Below, one piece after another: positions 50,469-60,404 of a stretch of DNA of 64,000 nt; the stretch's first letter is position 1, and each line of letters starts with the position of its first letter. The stretch is from the NCBI GenBank assembly GCA_026014585.1, contig JAOZIA010000002.1:355677-419676 (forward strand), given 5' to 3'. The stretch is from Candidatus Bathyarchaeota archaeon (GTDB lineage Archaea > Thermoproteota > Bathyarchaeia > Bathyarchaeales > Bathycorpusculaceae). The notes under the pieces were generated by a model. That model searched no databases, had not been told where the DNA came from, and saw only the letters and a list, made by a program, of their open reading frames with translations. Both the position numbers and the translations under genes were made by a program.

Positions 50469-51721
50469 TGTCTAACAGTCATGGCATCCTGCACTTTTAA
50501 GCCTAATGCGCCCTCAATAGCAGAAATCTCCGCGTCAACCTCAACGGGCTTCTCACACTGACTAATCGCAGTATCAGGGTCCTTTAAGCCGTGTCCAGTT
50601 GTCACGCAGACAACCCGCTCATCCTTATCGATAACGCCGTTACGCACCAGTTTCATTAAACCAGCAATAGATGAAGCACTGGCAGGTTCAACAAAAATGC
50701 CCTCAACACGCGCCAAGAGCTTTTGCGCAACCAAAATCTCCTCATCAGTCACGGTTTCAGCTGTCCCGTTTGAGTCTCGGATTGCGTTAACTGCTTTTTT
50801 CCAGCTGACGGGTGCACCGATGCGGATTGCGGTTGCGATTGTTTCAGGTTTGGTTACTGGCGTGATTGTTTGGCTGTTGGATTTTATGGCTTGGGCAACT
50901 GGAGCGGAGCCTGAGGCTTGGATGCCCGTCATTTTAGGAAGCGAATCTATGAAGCCTAATTCGTGGAATTCTTTGATACCTTTCCAGATTGCGCTGATGT
51001 TTCCAGCGTTGCCTACGGGCACAATTATTCGGTCAGGGGCTTGATTTTGTAGTTGTTCGCAGATTTCAAAGCCTAAGCTTTTTTGTCCCTCAATACGAAA
51101 CGGATTAATCGAGTTAAGCAGATAGATACTTTTGTGTTTCTCAGCCAACTTTAACACGAAATCTAAGGCTTGGTCAAAATTGCCTCTAACCTGCAACACT
51201 TTTGCACCGTGAATCATCGCCTGAGAAAGTTTGCCATAAGCGATTTTTCCTGAGGGGATAAGAACTGTACATTTTAGTCCTGCACGAGCAGCATAGGCGG
51301 CGAGACTTGCGGATGTGTTACCTGTGGATGCGCAGATGACGTGTTGTGCTCCAAGTTCGGCGGCTTTGGTTACGCCAACGGTCATACCTCGGTCTTTGAA
51401 ACTGCCTGTTGGGTTTTCGCCTTCGTTTTTGATGTAGAGGTTGTTTAAGCCGATTTCTTTGCCTAAGCGTACGCTGTGGTGTAGACCTGTTCCGCCTTCG
51501 CTTAGGGTGACTAATCGTGTGGTTTCGTGGATGGGCAAGAAGTCGCGGTAGCGCCAAACTGACAGAGGAGTGTTTTGCCAGTTGCTGGTTTTGAGGTTTT
51601 CTTTTACTTGGTTTAGGTCAATTTTTATTTCTAAGATGTCGCCGCATTTGGGGCAGAAATAAACAATCTGGTCAATATCGTATTTTGTTCCACAGTTGAT
51701 ACATTGCTGAAAGCTCATCAA
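50465..51721 (-). CDS. thrC: Threonine synthase
   Basis: The 418-residue PLP enzyme makes threonine from O-phosphohomoserine. An N-terminal zinc ribbon (CINCGTKYDIDQIVYFCPKCG) is abbreviated by its CINCG and CPKCG pairs at about residues 7-11 and 24-28. The PLP lysine is in NPTGSFKDRGMTVGVTKA (about residues 101-118), and IVPVGNAGNISAIWKGIKE is the phosphate-binding loop. The start is TTG 51721 or ATG 51718. It follows thrB by nine bases. Confidence 0.95.
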   Translation of the reverse strand: MMSFQQCINCGTKYDIDQIVYFCPKCGDILEIKIDLNQVKENLKTSNWQNTPLSVWRYRDFLPIHETTRLVTLSEGGTGLHHSVRLGKEIGLNNLYIKNEGENPTGSFKDRGMTVGVTKAAELGAQHVICASTGNTSASLAAYAARAGLKCTVLIPSGKIAYGKLSQAMIHGAKVLQVRGNFDQALDFVLKLAEKHKSIYLLNSINPFRIEGQKSLGFEICEQLQNQAPDRIIVPVGNAGNISAIWKGIKEFHELGFIDSLPKMTGIQASGSAPVAQAIKSNSQTITPVTKPETIATAIRIGAPVSWKKAVNAIRDSNGTAETVTDEEILVAQKLLARVEGIFVEPASASSIAGLMKLVRNGVIDKDERVVCVTTGHGLKDPDTAISQCEKPVEVDAEISAIEGALGLKVQDAMTVRQ

Positions 51722-51730
51722 ACATTCCTC

Positions 51731-52672
51731 TTAAACTACACATACTCCTTTTCCGGGCTTAGTTGCAAACGCCGTTGAATCACAACCTGCCGAACCAAAA
51801 CCTTCCTTGAGGGCTTGAGCAACTTTTTGGGCATCCACTTTTTTACTGTTAACAATTGCCAGCATGGAAGGCCCAGCACCGCTGATGGCTACACCACACG
51901 CCCCTGCTGCCAGGGCGTTTTCCCTAATTTTTTGATAACCCGGAATTAGTGATGCCCGTGCAGGCTCAACAATGGCGTCATCCATTGATTGCCCAATCAA
52001 ATCTACATCGCCCACTGCAAACCCAGCAGCGATGGAAGCTACTTTGCTGGTGTTATGAACCAGTTTCTTGAGAGGAACCATTTTTGGTATGACCATGCGG
52101 GCTTTTTTTGTTTTGCTGGCGGGTGTGGTGATGTAGGGGGTTGCAACGGCGAGGTGCAAATTTTCTGGCGCGGTTAGGTTGATGACTTTTATTGGGGTAA
52201 AGTTTTTGATGATGGTAAAGTTTCCGCATATTGCGGGGGAAACGTTGTCTGCATGTGCGCTGCCTGCAGATGCCACTTCACCCTTTGCCGCAAACGCGAT
52301 TAACTCATCATTATCTAATCCTAATTTGTAGAGCTGGTTGAGTCCGTATGCGACGGCTGCTGCTGATGCAGCGCTGCTGCCTAATCCTTTACCGGGCATG
52401 ATGCCCTTGTGGACTTTAATGTCTAAGCCATTCTCTATGTTATATTGGGTAAGTATAGCTTTAGCTACGATTCCCGCGGTGTTTTTTTCAGGCAACACCG
52501 AGATAGTGTTTGACAGGAGCCCTGTTACTGAAATCTTTATGGTTGATGCGGAGGTTGGCGTGAGCATTACAATATCGCATGGGGAATCTAGTGCTAACCC
52601 GAAAATGTCAAACCCGGGACCCAGATTCGCCGTGGTTGCAGGTGCCCTAACAGTTACTGGCTTAGGCAACAT
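51731..52672 (-). CDS. thrB: Homoserine kinase (GHMP family)
   Basis: The about 313-residue GHMP kinase phosphorylates homoserine. VTVRAPATTANLGPGFDIFG (about residues 6-25) opens the fold, GKGLGSSAASAAAVAYGLNQ is the ATP-binding motif 2 and CGVAISGAGPSMLAIVN is motif 3. It is the first gene of the leftward threonine operon. ATG 52672 is chosen. The TATA-like CCTTAAAATT near 52714-52723 lies at the edge of repeat copy C. Confidence 0.95.
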   Translation of the reverse strand: MLPKPVTVRAPATTANLGPGFDIFGLALDSPCDIVMLTPTSASTIKISVTGLLSNTISVLPEKNTAGIVAKAILTQYNIENGLDIKVHKGIMPGKGLGSSAASAAAVAYGLNQLYKLGLDNDELIAFAAKGEVASAGSAHADNVSPAICGNFTIIKNFTPIKVINLTAPENLHLAVATPYITTPASKTKKARMVIPKMVPLKKLVHNTSKVASIAAGFAVGDVDLIGQSMDDAIVEPARASLIPGYQKIRENALAAGACGVAISGAGPSMLAIVNSKKVDAQKVAQALKEGFGSAGCDSTAFATKPGKGVCVV

Positions 52673-52721
52673 CAAACATCACATACTCTAAGTCACTGCT
52701 AAGTGAACCGTATCAATTTTA

Positions 52722-52834
52722 AGGTTGCTATACAAAAACCCGCCAATACGACGCCCCTTCTTAGGCGAAAGTAGACCCCTCTATCGTTTCTGCAATGATT
52801 AACTAATAGGCGCCTAATAGACTGCAAATATGAA
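52722..52834 (-). repeat. Dispersed intergenic repeat, copy C (inverted)
   Basis: On the minus strand it reads ATTTGCAGTCTATTAGG, then GTTAATCATTGCAGAAACG followed by ATAGAGGGG, and it ends with GTTTTTGTATAGCAACC. Blocks and order match copy A. The palindrome TAGGCGCCTA is within it. The element fills most of the 184-base gap between thrB and the helicase gene and touches the presumed thrB promoter. Confidence 0.75.
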
Positions 52835-52856
52835 GGCGTACAATATGGAAACGAAA

Positions 52857-55800
52857 TTATTGCGCCTTAACGTAAACCTCTACCTTAGCATTACAAGCTA
52901 CTTTACCAAGTAACTCGCTTAGAGCCCCCGTCCATTGAGGATTTTTGTCAGCAGTATAACCCACTGTTTGCGCGATACCCCGCCACAAAATCGCCTTATC
53001 ATAATCTTTGGCTTCCTGAGGCATAAACTCAAAAATGCTACGGCTGGCAACCACGACGAGTTTTTGTTTCATGCGACTAATCGCCACGTTGATACGGTTA
53101 AGGTTTAGGAGGAAGTCGCTTTCGCTTCTGACATAGTCAGGGTCACTCACAGTTGAGCTGATAATTATGAAGTCGGCTTCTCCGCCTTGGTAACGTTCCA
53201 CTGTATCCACCCTTGCTTTTACACCTGCATCTGCAAACATGTTTTTTAGCAAGCCTTTCTGTGCGTTATGTGGGGTAACTACGCCCACGGTGCCTTCGGG
53301 AACGCTGCGGACAAGGGCTTCAACGATTTGGGCTTCGACAAGGTTTGATTGGAAGCTTTCGGCTTCATCATGCACAATTAGGACAAACACGTTCTCAGGT
53401 GAGAGCGCTACGGTTAATCCTTCGGTTTTAGGCTCTTGAACCGTTAAGGTTTGGTGCTGGTCTGAATGGAAATTAATGCCGTCTTTCTCATACACCCATT
53501 CCCGCAAAAACTCAGAAACTATGCTGTGGCATCGATGACTCTCACATAGGCGCACGGCAGTGATGTCGGCGGGGTTTTGGCATTTGATGCGTTCCAAGCC
53601 AAGGTCCTCGTTTCGTAGTAAACGCAGGAAGTCCATGGCGGAGAGGAAGGAGGCGGTTTCTTCGAGTGTGCGGCGGTCTTCTTTTTCCCAGTTATGCGAA
53701 ACAATTGGGGGGAGCTGGCGGTGGTCTCCTGCAACGAGAATTTGGCTGCCTTTGGTAAGGAAGGAACCCGAAAGGATGAGTTCGGGTAGTCGCATCATAC
53801 TTGCTTCATCCACGACTAGCAAGTCAAAGAATGCTTCACCCCATGGTGGTTCCTGCTCCCCGATTTTCTTCATAAGACCATACAAACCCGGCGGCGTGAG
53901 ACACAGTATCATTGGGTAAGCCTCGGCGGGACTAGCGTTAAGAGTGGATTGATTCATGAGACAATCCGTGAGTTCCTTGACGGCGTTTTTGTCCTCGTTA
54001 TAGTTAACGTAAGTTACGCCTTCAAGAGGCTCCACCAAAGACGAGCTACTACTGAGCACACGGTAAATGTGGAGATCTTTGAGGTCCGCTCCGCCAGCAT
54101 CACGATAATCTTTGAGGCATCGTGCCAGTTTAGCCACAAACTCTGCAATTGCCTTATGCGTAGGCGCAACCATCAACACCCTGCATCGTCCCCTTGCCTG
54201 ATGTGCAGCCACATGCGAGAGCACCGCAAGTTGCAGTGTTTCGGTTTTGCCTGTGCCTGGGGGACCTTGAAGCATAACAACCTGTTCAGCTCCAAAAATG
54301 CGGTCTATGAATCGGGCTTGTTCGGGTTTGGGTTTTAAAAGGCGACTGTTTACCCATTTCAAGAAGGGTTCTGCACCTGCTCGGGGTAGGGCAATGTGGG
54401 CTGATGTTCCAGTTTTCCCGGCAAGATACTGAGATAGAAGCAAATAGAGAACGTTGTTAGCAGCATAGTCAAGACCTTTGGCGGCGCGGTCAGAAACGAT
54501 GTCATCAGCTAAGGCATCCAAAATATAGTATCTGCCTGCTTCGAAGAGTTGCAGGTAACCTTTTTTGGCTTTCTCAGGGTCACTTGTGGGCAGGTTGTGC
54601 CAGGCACTGTATTTGCCGCCTCTACCGCTTGGCCAAGTAACCAAGTTAATCACGACTTCAAGGGTTTTAACGTCAACTTTTTGCACAATAGCCCGCGCAG
54701 ACTTCTCAACTTCTGAGGGCCCACGCTTGGTAACTTCCTCAAACTGTCCCTGCCCATTAAGCTGCAACTCGGTAGCAACCATCCAGTCTCCACTGCTTGA
54801 ACCCTCCGAACCCGTGATGCGACAAGCATTAGCAACACAATCCGCCTTAGGCAAACCCAAACCAGCATAAACCAGTTTACCGTAAACCTTGAACTCGCGG
54901 TCAGACTCAAACACGTCTGTGCACTCAAAAATTAGGGAACGACCCGACGCCACCCGCTGATAAGGCAGCAACGCGTAGTATTGGTACATTTCTTGACGCT
55001 TAGAGAAATATTCTAAATCTAAAAATTCTCGGCAACTACGCTCTAAAGTAGAGTCACCCAAAGTGAACTCGGAAATTTTTGGGATAGGAATTGGTTTTTT
55101 GCCCAGCCTTCGGTTACGGATGGTGAGCGAACGTTCGATGCATTCAAGTGCTAAACAGATTTTCTCCCCCATCAAACCGAGTTCTTCATCAGTTATGCGC
55201 CGAGTACGAATGGGATAATCACACCATTTGTGTTTTTCCAGCAAAACCTTATGCTCAATCTTGTCCTGGTACATGTCTAGGCGGTTTTTGGCACCCCAAA
55301 TGTACTCGATAGGTAACTGGTCACCGAACATTGCACGGGCAGGGTAGAAGCCGTCTTTGTGCTCCAGTTTTTTGCCGGGAAAACTTAGGGCACCATTGGG
55401 TTTTCTTAGGAAAGGAAGCATATAGTTGAAAAATCCGTCATTAAAAATCTGGCGCAGATTCACCGTTGTGCCGTCTTGACGTTTAGCCATCCAGTTCTCA
55501 TGCCCAAAATAGCAAGCTTGCTCAAGCACAGGCAGCAAACCGTAACTATGGAAGCGCAGAGCTTTGCGGTGCACGACTTCGTCTTGAAGTATGGAGAACA
55601 TTGGTTGGTCAATGGCTTGCCGCAGACCCAGTAGGTCGCGCACGGCGGGTGCGCTCATGACAGATTGTTGGCGGCATACGGCCTTCATTAGTTGGTCGCG
55701 TTCTTGGCGGCTGAAAAAGTACAAGTGAATGGGGGCTTCGTCTGGGCTGCCAGTTTCAGCGGCAACCTTGTTTATTGAAGCGGTTAATTCGATAAAGAAG

Positions 55801-57209
55801 GTTTCAAGCAGTTTCTTTTCTTCATCGAGGCAGTCTTGATGTGATTCGGGCAGGCTGCTGATGACTTTGGAGATGCTTGGGGCTTCGCCTTTGAGTTTTG
55901 TGCAGTCTACGCGGGCGCTGATAAGAGAGATAACGTCAAGCATGTAATCCCATTCCACGAAAAGGTACACACGAATCATGCCATCTGGACTGGAGAGCAG
56001 ATTGGTGTCTGAGCCGGGAATTGGGCTGTCCTCGGGGAGGCTGCCATAGCCTGTGCCTGTTAACCATGGCATGTAGCGGGTTTTGCTCGCGTTTGGGCTA
56101 CCAGAACGGATTCCTCCAAGCATGAACTGGGCACGTTGGATTAGCCAGTCAAGTTTTGTGCCGACCACGGGGTCAGTTGAGAGTTCTTGCACTTTTTGTT
56201 TATCTTTTGCAGGGATAGCTTTGAACTCGTAGGGTCGCAGGTCGGTTTGTTGTAGCACAGGCTTGAGCTTGGCTAAATCTTCAAGGGCGGTGATGCTGTA
56301 GTGTTTTAGAGCGTTTTGTTCACCACGGCTCAGATTAAGTAGGGATATGCTTTCGCGTTCAACCGCGTCGATTATGCAGCATTCGTTGTAGCCGCAGTTG
56401 TCGCATCGCCAGCAAAGCTGATACTCAACCTCGTCTATGGAGGTTTTGTGGAGACGATTTAACTCGCCATTCTCAGATAGTAGTCGCTCAACATCTTGAA
56501 CCAGAGGACCAAGCTTGAATTTGGGCAAATGCTCAGGCGTGAGGTTTTCTAAGTCGGTTTCTTTGTTGATAACGCCGCCTTCAAGCTCAACTTTTGAAAT
56601 TAGGTCAGCTAACTGTTTTGAAAGAAGCAAGTAGTAAATTGCGACTTGGATGCGATGTGCAGTCTGCTCTTTCCAAGAAGACTTTAACTCAAAAATTCTA
56701 ACCTTGACCTTACCGTCTTTAATGGGCCAAACTGCAATCAGGTCAGAGATGCCTTTAACCGTCCAAACACCAATCTGCCCCATCATAGGAACCTGATAGA
56801 GCAAAACGGGTTTGTCATCGGCGCCTTCACTAGCATAGACCTGCTGCTCAATAACATAACGCAGATTATCCATAGAATCCTGAGTTGTCCCCCACCCATG
56901 AAGGTGCGGGTCGTATTTGTTAAAATCAATATAATGGGCAGCTTTGGTTTGGATTTCAGCTACTTTTTTCTCTTCAAGGGCTTTTCCTGCAGTGAAAAGT
57001 AGGGGGTTGATGGGTTTGAACTGGTTTTTCCAGCGGTTGTTTTTGTCTTTGCTGTCAAGTTTTAGTTTGAAGAATCTGGGGCAACAGTTGAAGCGGATGT
57101 ACTCGGCGATTCCTGAAGCTGGAAGAGTAGGCAACCCGTTTGGCTGCACATGTTCCTCAGAATCGCCCATGTCAAAGTAATCATCACTCAACCATAGCCA
57201 CCCCTTCAC
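52857..57209 (-). CDS. Dna2-like RecB/Cas4-type nuclease fused to SF1B helicase
   Basis: The 1450-residue protein joins an N-terminal PD-(D/E)XK nuclease to a C-terminal DNA2/NAM7-type helicase. The nuclease shows GISDLIAVW and RIFELKSSW (about residues 152-177). It is framed by cysteines in FNCCPRFF (about 41) and CWRCDNCGYNECC (about 266-278), which fit the Fe-S clip of Cas4/AddB/Dna2. About 600 residues of unclear fold follow. Helicase motifs are MLQGPPGTGKTETLQ (about 978), LLVVDEASMM (about 1128), VAGDHRQLPPIV, RVDTVERYQGGEADFIIISS and NRINVAISRMKQKLVV. It probably processes DNA ends in repair or defence. It stands alone, next to repeat C. GTG 57209 is the start. Confidence 0.88.
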   Translation of the reverse strand: MKGWLWLSDDYFDMGDSEEHVQPNGLPTLPASGIAEYIRFNCCPRFFKLKLDSKDKNNRWKNQFKPINPLLFTAGKALEEKKVAEIQTKAAHYIDFNKYDPHLHGWGTTQDSMDNLRYVIEQQVYASEGADDKPVLLYQVPMMGQIGVWTVKGISDLIAVWPIKDGKVKVRIFELKSSWKEQTAHRIQVAIYYLLLSKQLADLISKVELEGGVINKETDLENLTPEHLPKFKLGPLVQDVERLLSENGELNRLHKTSIDEVEYQLCWRCDNCGYNECCIIDAVERESISLLNLSRGEQNALKHYSITALEDLAKLKPVLQQTDLRPYEFKAIPAKDKQKVQELSTDPVVGTKLDWLIQRAQFMLGGIRSGSPNASKTRYMPWLTGTGYGSLPEDSPIPGSDTNLLSSPDGMIRVYLFVEWDYMLDVISLISARVDCTKLKGEAPSISKVISSLPESHQDCLDEEKKLLETFFIELTASINKVAAETGSPDEAPIHLYFFSRQERDQLMKAVCRQQSVMSAPAVRDLLGLRQAIDQPMFSILQDEVVHRKALRFHSYGLLPVLEQACYFGHENWMAKRQDGTTVNLRQIFNDGFFNYMLPFLRKPNGALSFPGKKLEHKDGFYPARAMFGDQLPIEYIWGAKNRLDMYQDKIEHKVLLEKHKWCDYPIRTRRITDEELGLMGEKICLALECIERSLTIRNRRLGKKPIPIPKISEFTLGDSTLERSCREFLDLEYFSKRQEMYQYYALLPYQRVASGRSLIFECTDVFESDREFKVYGKLVYAGLGLPKADCVANACRITGSEGSSSGDWMVATELQLNGQGQFEEVTKRGPSEVEKSARAIVQKVDVKTLEVVINLVTWPSGRGGKYSAWHNLPTSDPEKAKKGYLQLFEAGRYYILDALADDIVSDRAAKGLDYAANNVLYLLLSQYLAGKTGTSAHIALPRAGAEPFLKWVNSRLLKPKPEQARFIDRIFGAEQVVMLQGPPGTGKTETLQLAVLSHVAAHQARGRCRVLMVAPTHKAIAEFVAKLARCLKDYRDAGGADLKDLHIYRVLSSSSSLVEPLEGVTYVNYNEDKNAVKELTDCLMNQSTLNASPAEAYPMILCLTPPGLYGLMKKIGEQEPPWGEAFFDLLVVDEASMMRLPELILSGSFLTKGSQILVAGDHRQLPPIVSHNWEKEDRRTLEETASFLSAMDFLRLLRNEDLGLERIKCQNPADITAVRLCESHRCHSIVSEFLREWVYEKDGINFHSDQHQTLTVQEPKTEGLTVALSPENVFVLIVHDEAESFQSNLVEAQIVEALVRSVPEGTVGVVTPHNAQKGLLKNMFADAGVKARVDTVERYQGGEADFIIISSTVSDPDYVRSESDFLLNLNRINVAISRMKQKLVVVASRSIFEFMPQEAKDYDKAILWRGIAQTVGYTADKNPQWTGALSELLGKVACNAKVEVYVKAQ

Positions 57210-57279
57210 GTTAGTTAAATAATTTTGAATACGAAAGTAACAGCTAAGCCTTAAAAGGCATTTCTAAAAAATTGGGAAA

Positions 57280-58413
57280 TCATTTCTTACGCGCTTTTTT
57301 GCTGTTATGCAACTCTGAGAGACGTAGCAACATTTCTTTGTAGATTGCGATGGCATCTAGGTAGTCTTGGATTTTTATGTGCTCATCAGGTGTGTGGTCA
57401 AGATGCCCATCGCCTGGTCCGTAAGTTACGATTGGCAAGTTCATGGCTTTTCCAAGTAGGTTCATGTCACCGGTTCCTGTTTTGCGCAGAAGCGTAGCAG
57501 GTTTACATAGAACCTTGCGCACTGACGCAGACAACATGTGTACCAGCGGGGAGGCTTTGTTAGCTTCAAAGGGTTCTACTGTGTCTTGAACGCTGGGTTT
57601 TATGCTGACTGTGGGGTTTGCTGTTTGGTAGTTGGCGATGATTTTTATCATTTTATCGTAAACTTGCGTTGTCGTGAACTGTATAGGTACACGTACGTCA
57701 AGAATCATTTCTGCCTCAAAAGGAATCACCGAGTCACCCTGACCACCCTCCATTTTAACCAAACAAACGGTGATTGAGGTAAATGGTGTCTCCTGAGGGT
57801 CAATGGACGGGAAAGAGCAGGCAGATTTGATTTGACCCCATAATTCATAGGCTTTATCCAAAGCGTTATCAAAGAGCCACGGTGTTGAAGCATGTCCTGT
57901 TTCGGTTTTTACTATGATTTTGAGTTGGATTTGTCCTTTGTAGCCGATGGTGATGTTTTCTACGCCGCTGGGTTCACCGAAAATGGCGTAGTCAGCCTTG
58001 ATGCCCTGTGTGATTAGGTGGCGAACACCTTTACTTGTTGCTTCCTCTTCCACGACGCTGGCGACCAGAATTTTGCCTTTGAAGCTGGGTTCTTTTGATG
58101 CCTCAATTGCACCCATAATCATGGCAGCCAATGGTCCTTTGGCATCGACTGCACCGCGTGCATAGAGTTTTCCTTCCTCGATGCGAAGGGGCATGTGTCC
58201 AGCAACCGTGTCCATATGACCACATAGCAGAATTACGGGTTCGCCGTCTCCGACGACACCGATAACGTTACCTATTGTGTCTAAGCCGACTTCAAAACCC
58301 AGACGCTTCATTCGATTAACTAGAAAGTTAGCTATATCTTGTTCTTTACCTGAAGGGCTATAGATACCCAGCAGGTTAGTTAGAAACCGTACGGCTACTG
58401 TTTGCTCGCTCAT
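57280..58413 (-). CDS. lysK: LysW-amino acid hydrolase (LysK type, M20)
   Basis: The about 377-residue M20 metallopeptidase releases lysine or ornithine from the LysW carrier. GIYSPSGKEQDIANFLVNR is near the N-terminus, VILLCGHMDTVAGH (His-x-Asp) and YARGAVDAKGPLAAMIMGA hold zinc ligands, and SVVEEEATSKGVRHLI has the catalytic Glu-Glu pair. RKTGTGDMNLLG and YGPGDGHLDHTPDEHI close the site. ATG 58413 gives MSEQTVAVRFL; ATG 58437 would deepen the overlap with lysJ. It is the last gene of the LysW operon. Confidence 0.92.
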   Translation of the reverse strand: MSEQTVAVRFLTNLLGIYSPSGKEQDIANFLVNRMKRLGFEVGLDTIGNVIGVVGDGEPVILLCGHMDTVAGHMPLRIEEGKLYARGAVDAKGPLAAMIMGAIEASKEPSFKGKILVASVVEEEATSKGVRHLITQGIKADYAIFGEPSGVENITIGYKGQIQLKIIVKTETGHASTPWLFDNALDKAYELWGQIKSACSFPSIDPQETPFTSITVCLVKMEGGQGDSVIPFEAEMILDVRVPIQFTTTQVYDKMIKIIANYQTANPTVSIKPSVQDTVEPFEANKASPLVHMLSASVRKVLCKPATLLRKTGTGDMNLLGKAMNLPIVTYGPGDGHLDHTPDEHIKIQDYLDAIAIYKEMLLRLSELHNSKKARKK

Positions 58414-59593
58414 TTTCTTCTTCTCCAAGTACCTCATCTAAAACTGTTAATACACAATCAATCTGTTCTTTGGAAATAACCAGCGGCGGAAGCAGTCGAA
58501 CAACAGTTCTGCCAGCATCCAACACCAACACACCCTTAGATAACGCCTTTAAGATAACGCCAAGCACGTCATAGCGCAGTTCCATGCCAAGCATCAAGCC
58601 TTTACCGCGGACTTCCTTGATTATTTTGTGTTTAGCCTGCAACTGTTCTAAGCCAGCCTTAAAGTAAGCGCCCAACTCTGCTGCGCGGTCAACCAATTTC
58701 TCCTGCACAAGAGCATCTATCGCGGCGCATCCTGCAGCGCAAACAAGTGGACTGCCACTGAAAGTGGTTGAATGTTCACCTATCCGCAGAGACGCCATTA
58801 TTTCTTCTTTGGCTACGGTTATGCCGATGGGTAAGCCGCCAGCAAAAGGTTTTGCAAGGCACATAATGTCAGGTGTAACATTCCAGTTTTGGCAACCAAA
58901 CAGTTTACCTGTGCGTCCAAAACTGGTTTGAACCTCATCAAAGATTAGTAAGACACCTTTTTGGTTGCAAAGTTCCCGCACTTCCTGCAGATACCCGTCA
59001 GAGGGAATACGAACTCCGCCTTCACCGCGGATGGGCTCCATGAGGACTGCTGCGGTTTTTTCGGTGATTGCTTCTCGGAGTTTGTCGATGTTGTCTGCTG
59101 GGACATGTTTCATGTCAGGAACAAGAGGCATGAAGGGTTCACGGTATTTCTTGTCCCAAGTTAAAGATACTGCACCCATTGTTTTGCCGTGAAATGCACC
59201 CATTAAGCCGATGAGTTCGGTTTTTCCTGTAAATTTACGTGCAACCTTTATAGCGCATTCAATAGATTCGGCACCGCTGTTTGACAAAAATGCCTTGTCT
59301 AAGCCGCTTGGGGTTATAGATATCAGTTTTTGAATGAATTCGGCGCGTTTGTCATTGTAGTAGCAGCTGTGACAGGTGATGAGTTGTTCAACCTGTGCCT
59401 TGACAGCTTCTACGACTTTTGGGTGACAATGACCCAGTAGCGCAACGCCGTAGCTGGTTCCACAATCAATGTATTGTCGCCCGTTAATATCCCACAGTAA
59501 TGCACCTTTGCCTTTTGTGAATACCACTGGTTTTTTGCTAAACACGTTAGCTAAGTAACGAGTTTCAATATCCATTATTTCTTTGTCATTCAC
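58376..59593 (-). CDS. lysJ: LysW-semialdehyde aminotransferase (LysJ/ArgD type)
   Basis: The 405-residue class III PLP aminotransferase transfers an amino group from glutamate to the LysW-bound semialdehyde. GKGALLWDINGRQYIDCGTSYGVAL is represented by LLWDINGRQYIDCG near residue 32. FLSNSGAESIECAIKVARKF, LIFDEVQTSFGRTGKLFG and MCLAKPFAGGLPIG (PLP lysine) follow, then GEHSTTFSGSPLVCAAG. It overlaps lysZ by eight bases and lysK by 38, indicating strong coupling. Confidence 0.93.
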   Translation of the reverse strand: MNDKEIMDIETRYLANVFSKKPVVFTKGKGALLWDINGRQYIDCGTSYGVALLGHCHPKVVEAVKAQVEQLITCHSCYYNDKRAEFIQKLISITPSGLDKAFLSNSGAESIECAIKVARKFTGKTELIGLMGAFHGKTMGAVSLTWDKKYREPFMPLVPDMKHVPADNIDKLREAITEKTAAVLMEPIRGEGGVRIPSDGYLQEVRELCNQKGVLLIFDEVQTSFGRTGKLFGCQNWNVTPDIMCLAKPFAGGLPIGITVAKEEIMASLRIGEHSTTFSGSPLVCAAGCAAIDALVQEKLVDRAAELGAYFKAGLEQLQAKHKIIKEVRGKGLMLGMELRYDVLGVILKALSKGVLVLDAGRTVVRLLPPLVISKEQIDCVLTVLDEVLGEEENERANSSRTVSN

Positions 59594-60404
59594 TGGTTAT
59601 CACTGTACCAACTTGATGATTAAGAACCGAAGATATAGGAGCAGAAGCCGTGCCCGAAGTTACCAAAACCTCACCGACACCCTGATTAAGCGCTTCTAAT
59701 CCCGCGTGAACCTTAGTGCTCATGCCGCCGCCGATTTTGGATAGAACTTCCTTGACTTCGGTTGCAGCAATTTTTGGTACACGCTCGCCTTTGAGGATTA
59801 AGCCTTCAACATCGGTTAGCAGAATGAGCTTGTCAGCCTTTAGGGCTCCTGCAACGATGGCTGCGGTTCGGTCGCCATCCACATTAAGTGACTCAAAATC
59901 CTGACTAAGCGCAATCGGTGTGACAATGGGCACGTAGCCTTTCTCCAAGAGCAACTTGAGCAGTTCCGTGTTAACTTGAGTAATTTTACCTGTGTAACCA
60001 CCATCAATGACTTTTTTGCGTCCGCGTTCGTCAACGACGATGAGGCGGGTTTTGCGTTCAGCCTGCAAAATTGCTGCGTCAAGTCCGCTTAAACCAACCG
60101 CTGGTATGCCTTGGGCTTGCAGAGCAAGAACGATTTGTTTGTTCATTTTGCCCGCCATAACCATGGTGTAGATTCCGATGGTTTCTTTGTCAGTGTATCG
60201 GCTGCGGAATCCTTCGGGGCTCATGATGAATTTTTGTTCTTTACCCAGTTTGCTGGCGATTTCGGTGACCTCTGCGCCGCCGCCGTGGACTATAACGACG
60301 TGGTGGGTTTTGGCGATTTCTTTAAGGTCGGCTACGAGGTCGCTTGATGCGCCTTCTTTGAGGATGCTTCCGCCCATTTTGATAACAAGCAACATTTTGT
60401 TCAC
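59586..60404 (-). CDS. lysZ: LysW-aminoadipate/glutamate kinase (LysZ, AAK family)
   Basis: The 272-residue amino acid kinase phosphorylates the carboxylate of the LysW-bound substrate. VIKMGGSILKEGASSDLVAD and VVIVHGGGAEVTEIASKLG bind ATP and substrate. FRSRYTDKETIGIYTMVMAG fits the LysZ recognition region rather than ArgB. LNVDGDRTAAIVAGALKADK and LLTDVEGLI are C-terminal ATP-site motifs. Start GTG 60404 or ATG 60395. It directly follows lysY, whose TAG ends at 60405. Confidence 0.93.
   Translation of the reverse strand: MNKMLLVIKMGGSILKEGASSDLVADLKEIAKTHHVVIVHGGGAEVTEIASKLGKEQKFIMSPEGFRSRYTDKETIGIYTMVMAGKMNKQIVLALQAQGIPAVGLSGLDAAILQAERKTRLIVVDERGRKKVIDGGYTGKITQVNTELLKLLLEKGYVPIVTPIALSQDFESLNVDGDRTAAIVAGALKADKLILLTDVEGLILKGERVPKIAATEVKEVLSKIGGGMSTKVHAGLEALNQGVGEVLVTSGTASAPISSVLNHQVGTVITSE

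Noticed and set aside
52857-57209. Known multi-gene defence system around the helicase
   Set aside because: Neighbours on both sides are amino acid biosynthesis genes, and no methylase, Argonaute, TIR or similar partner is adjacent.
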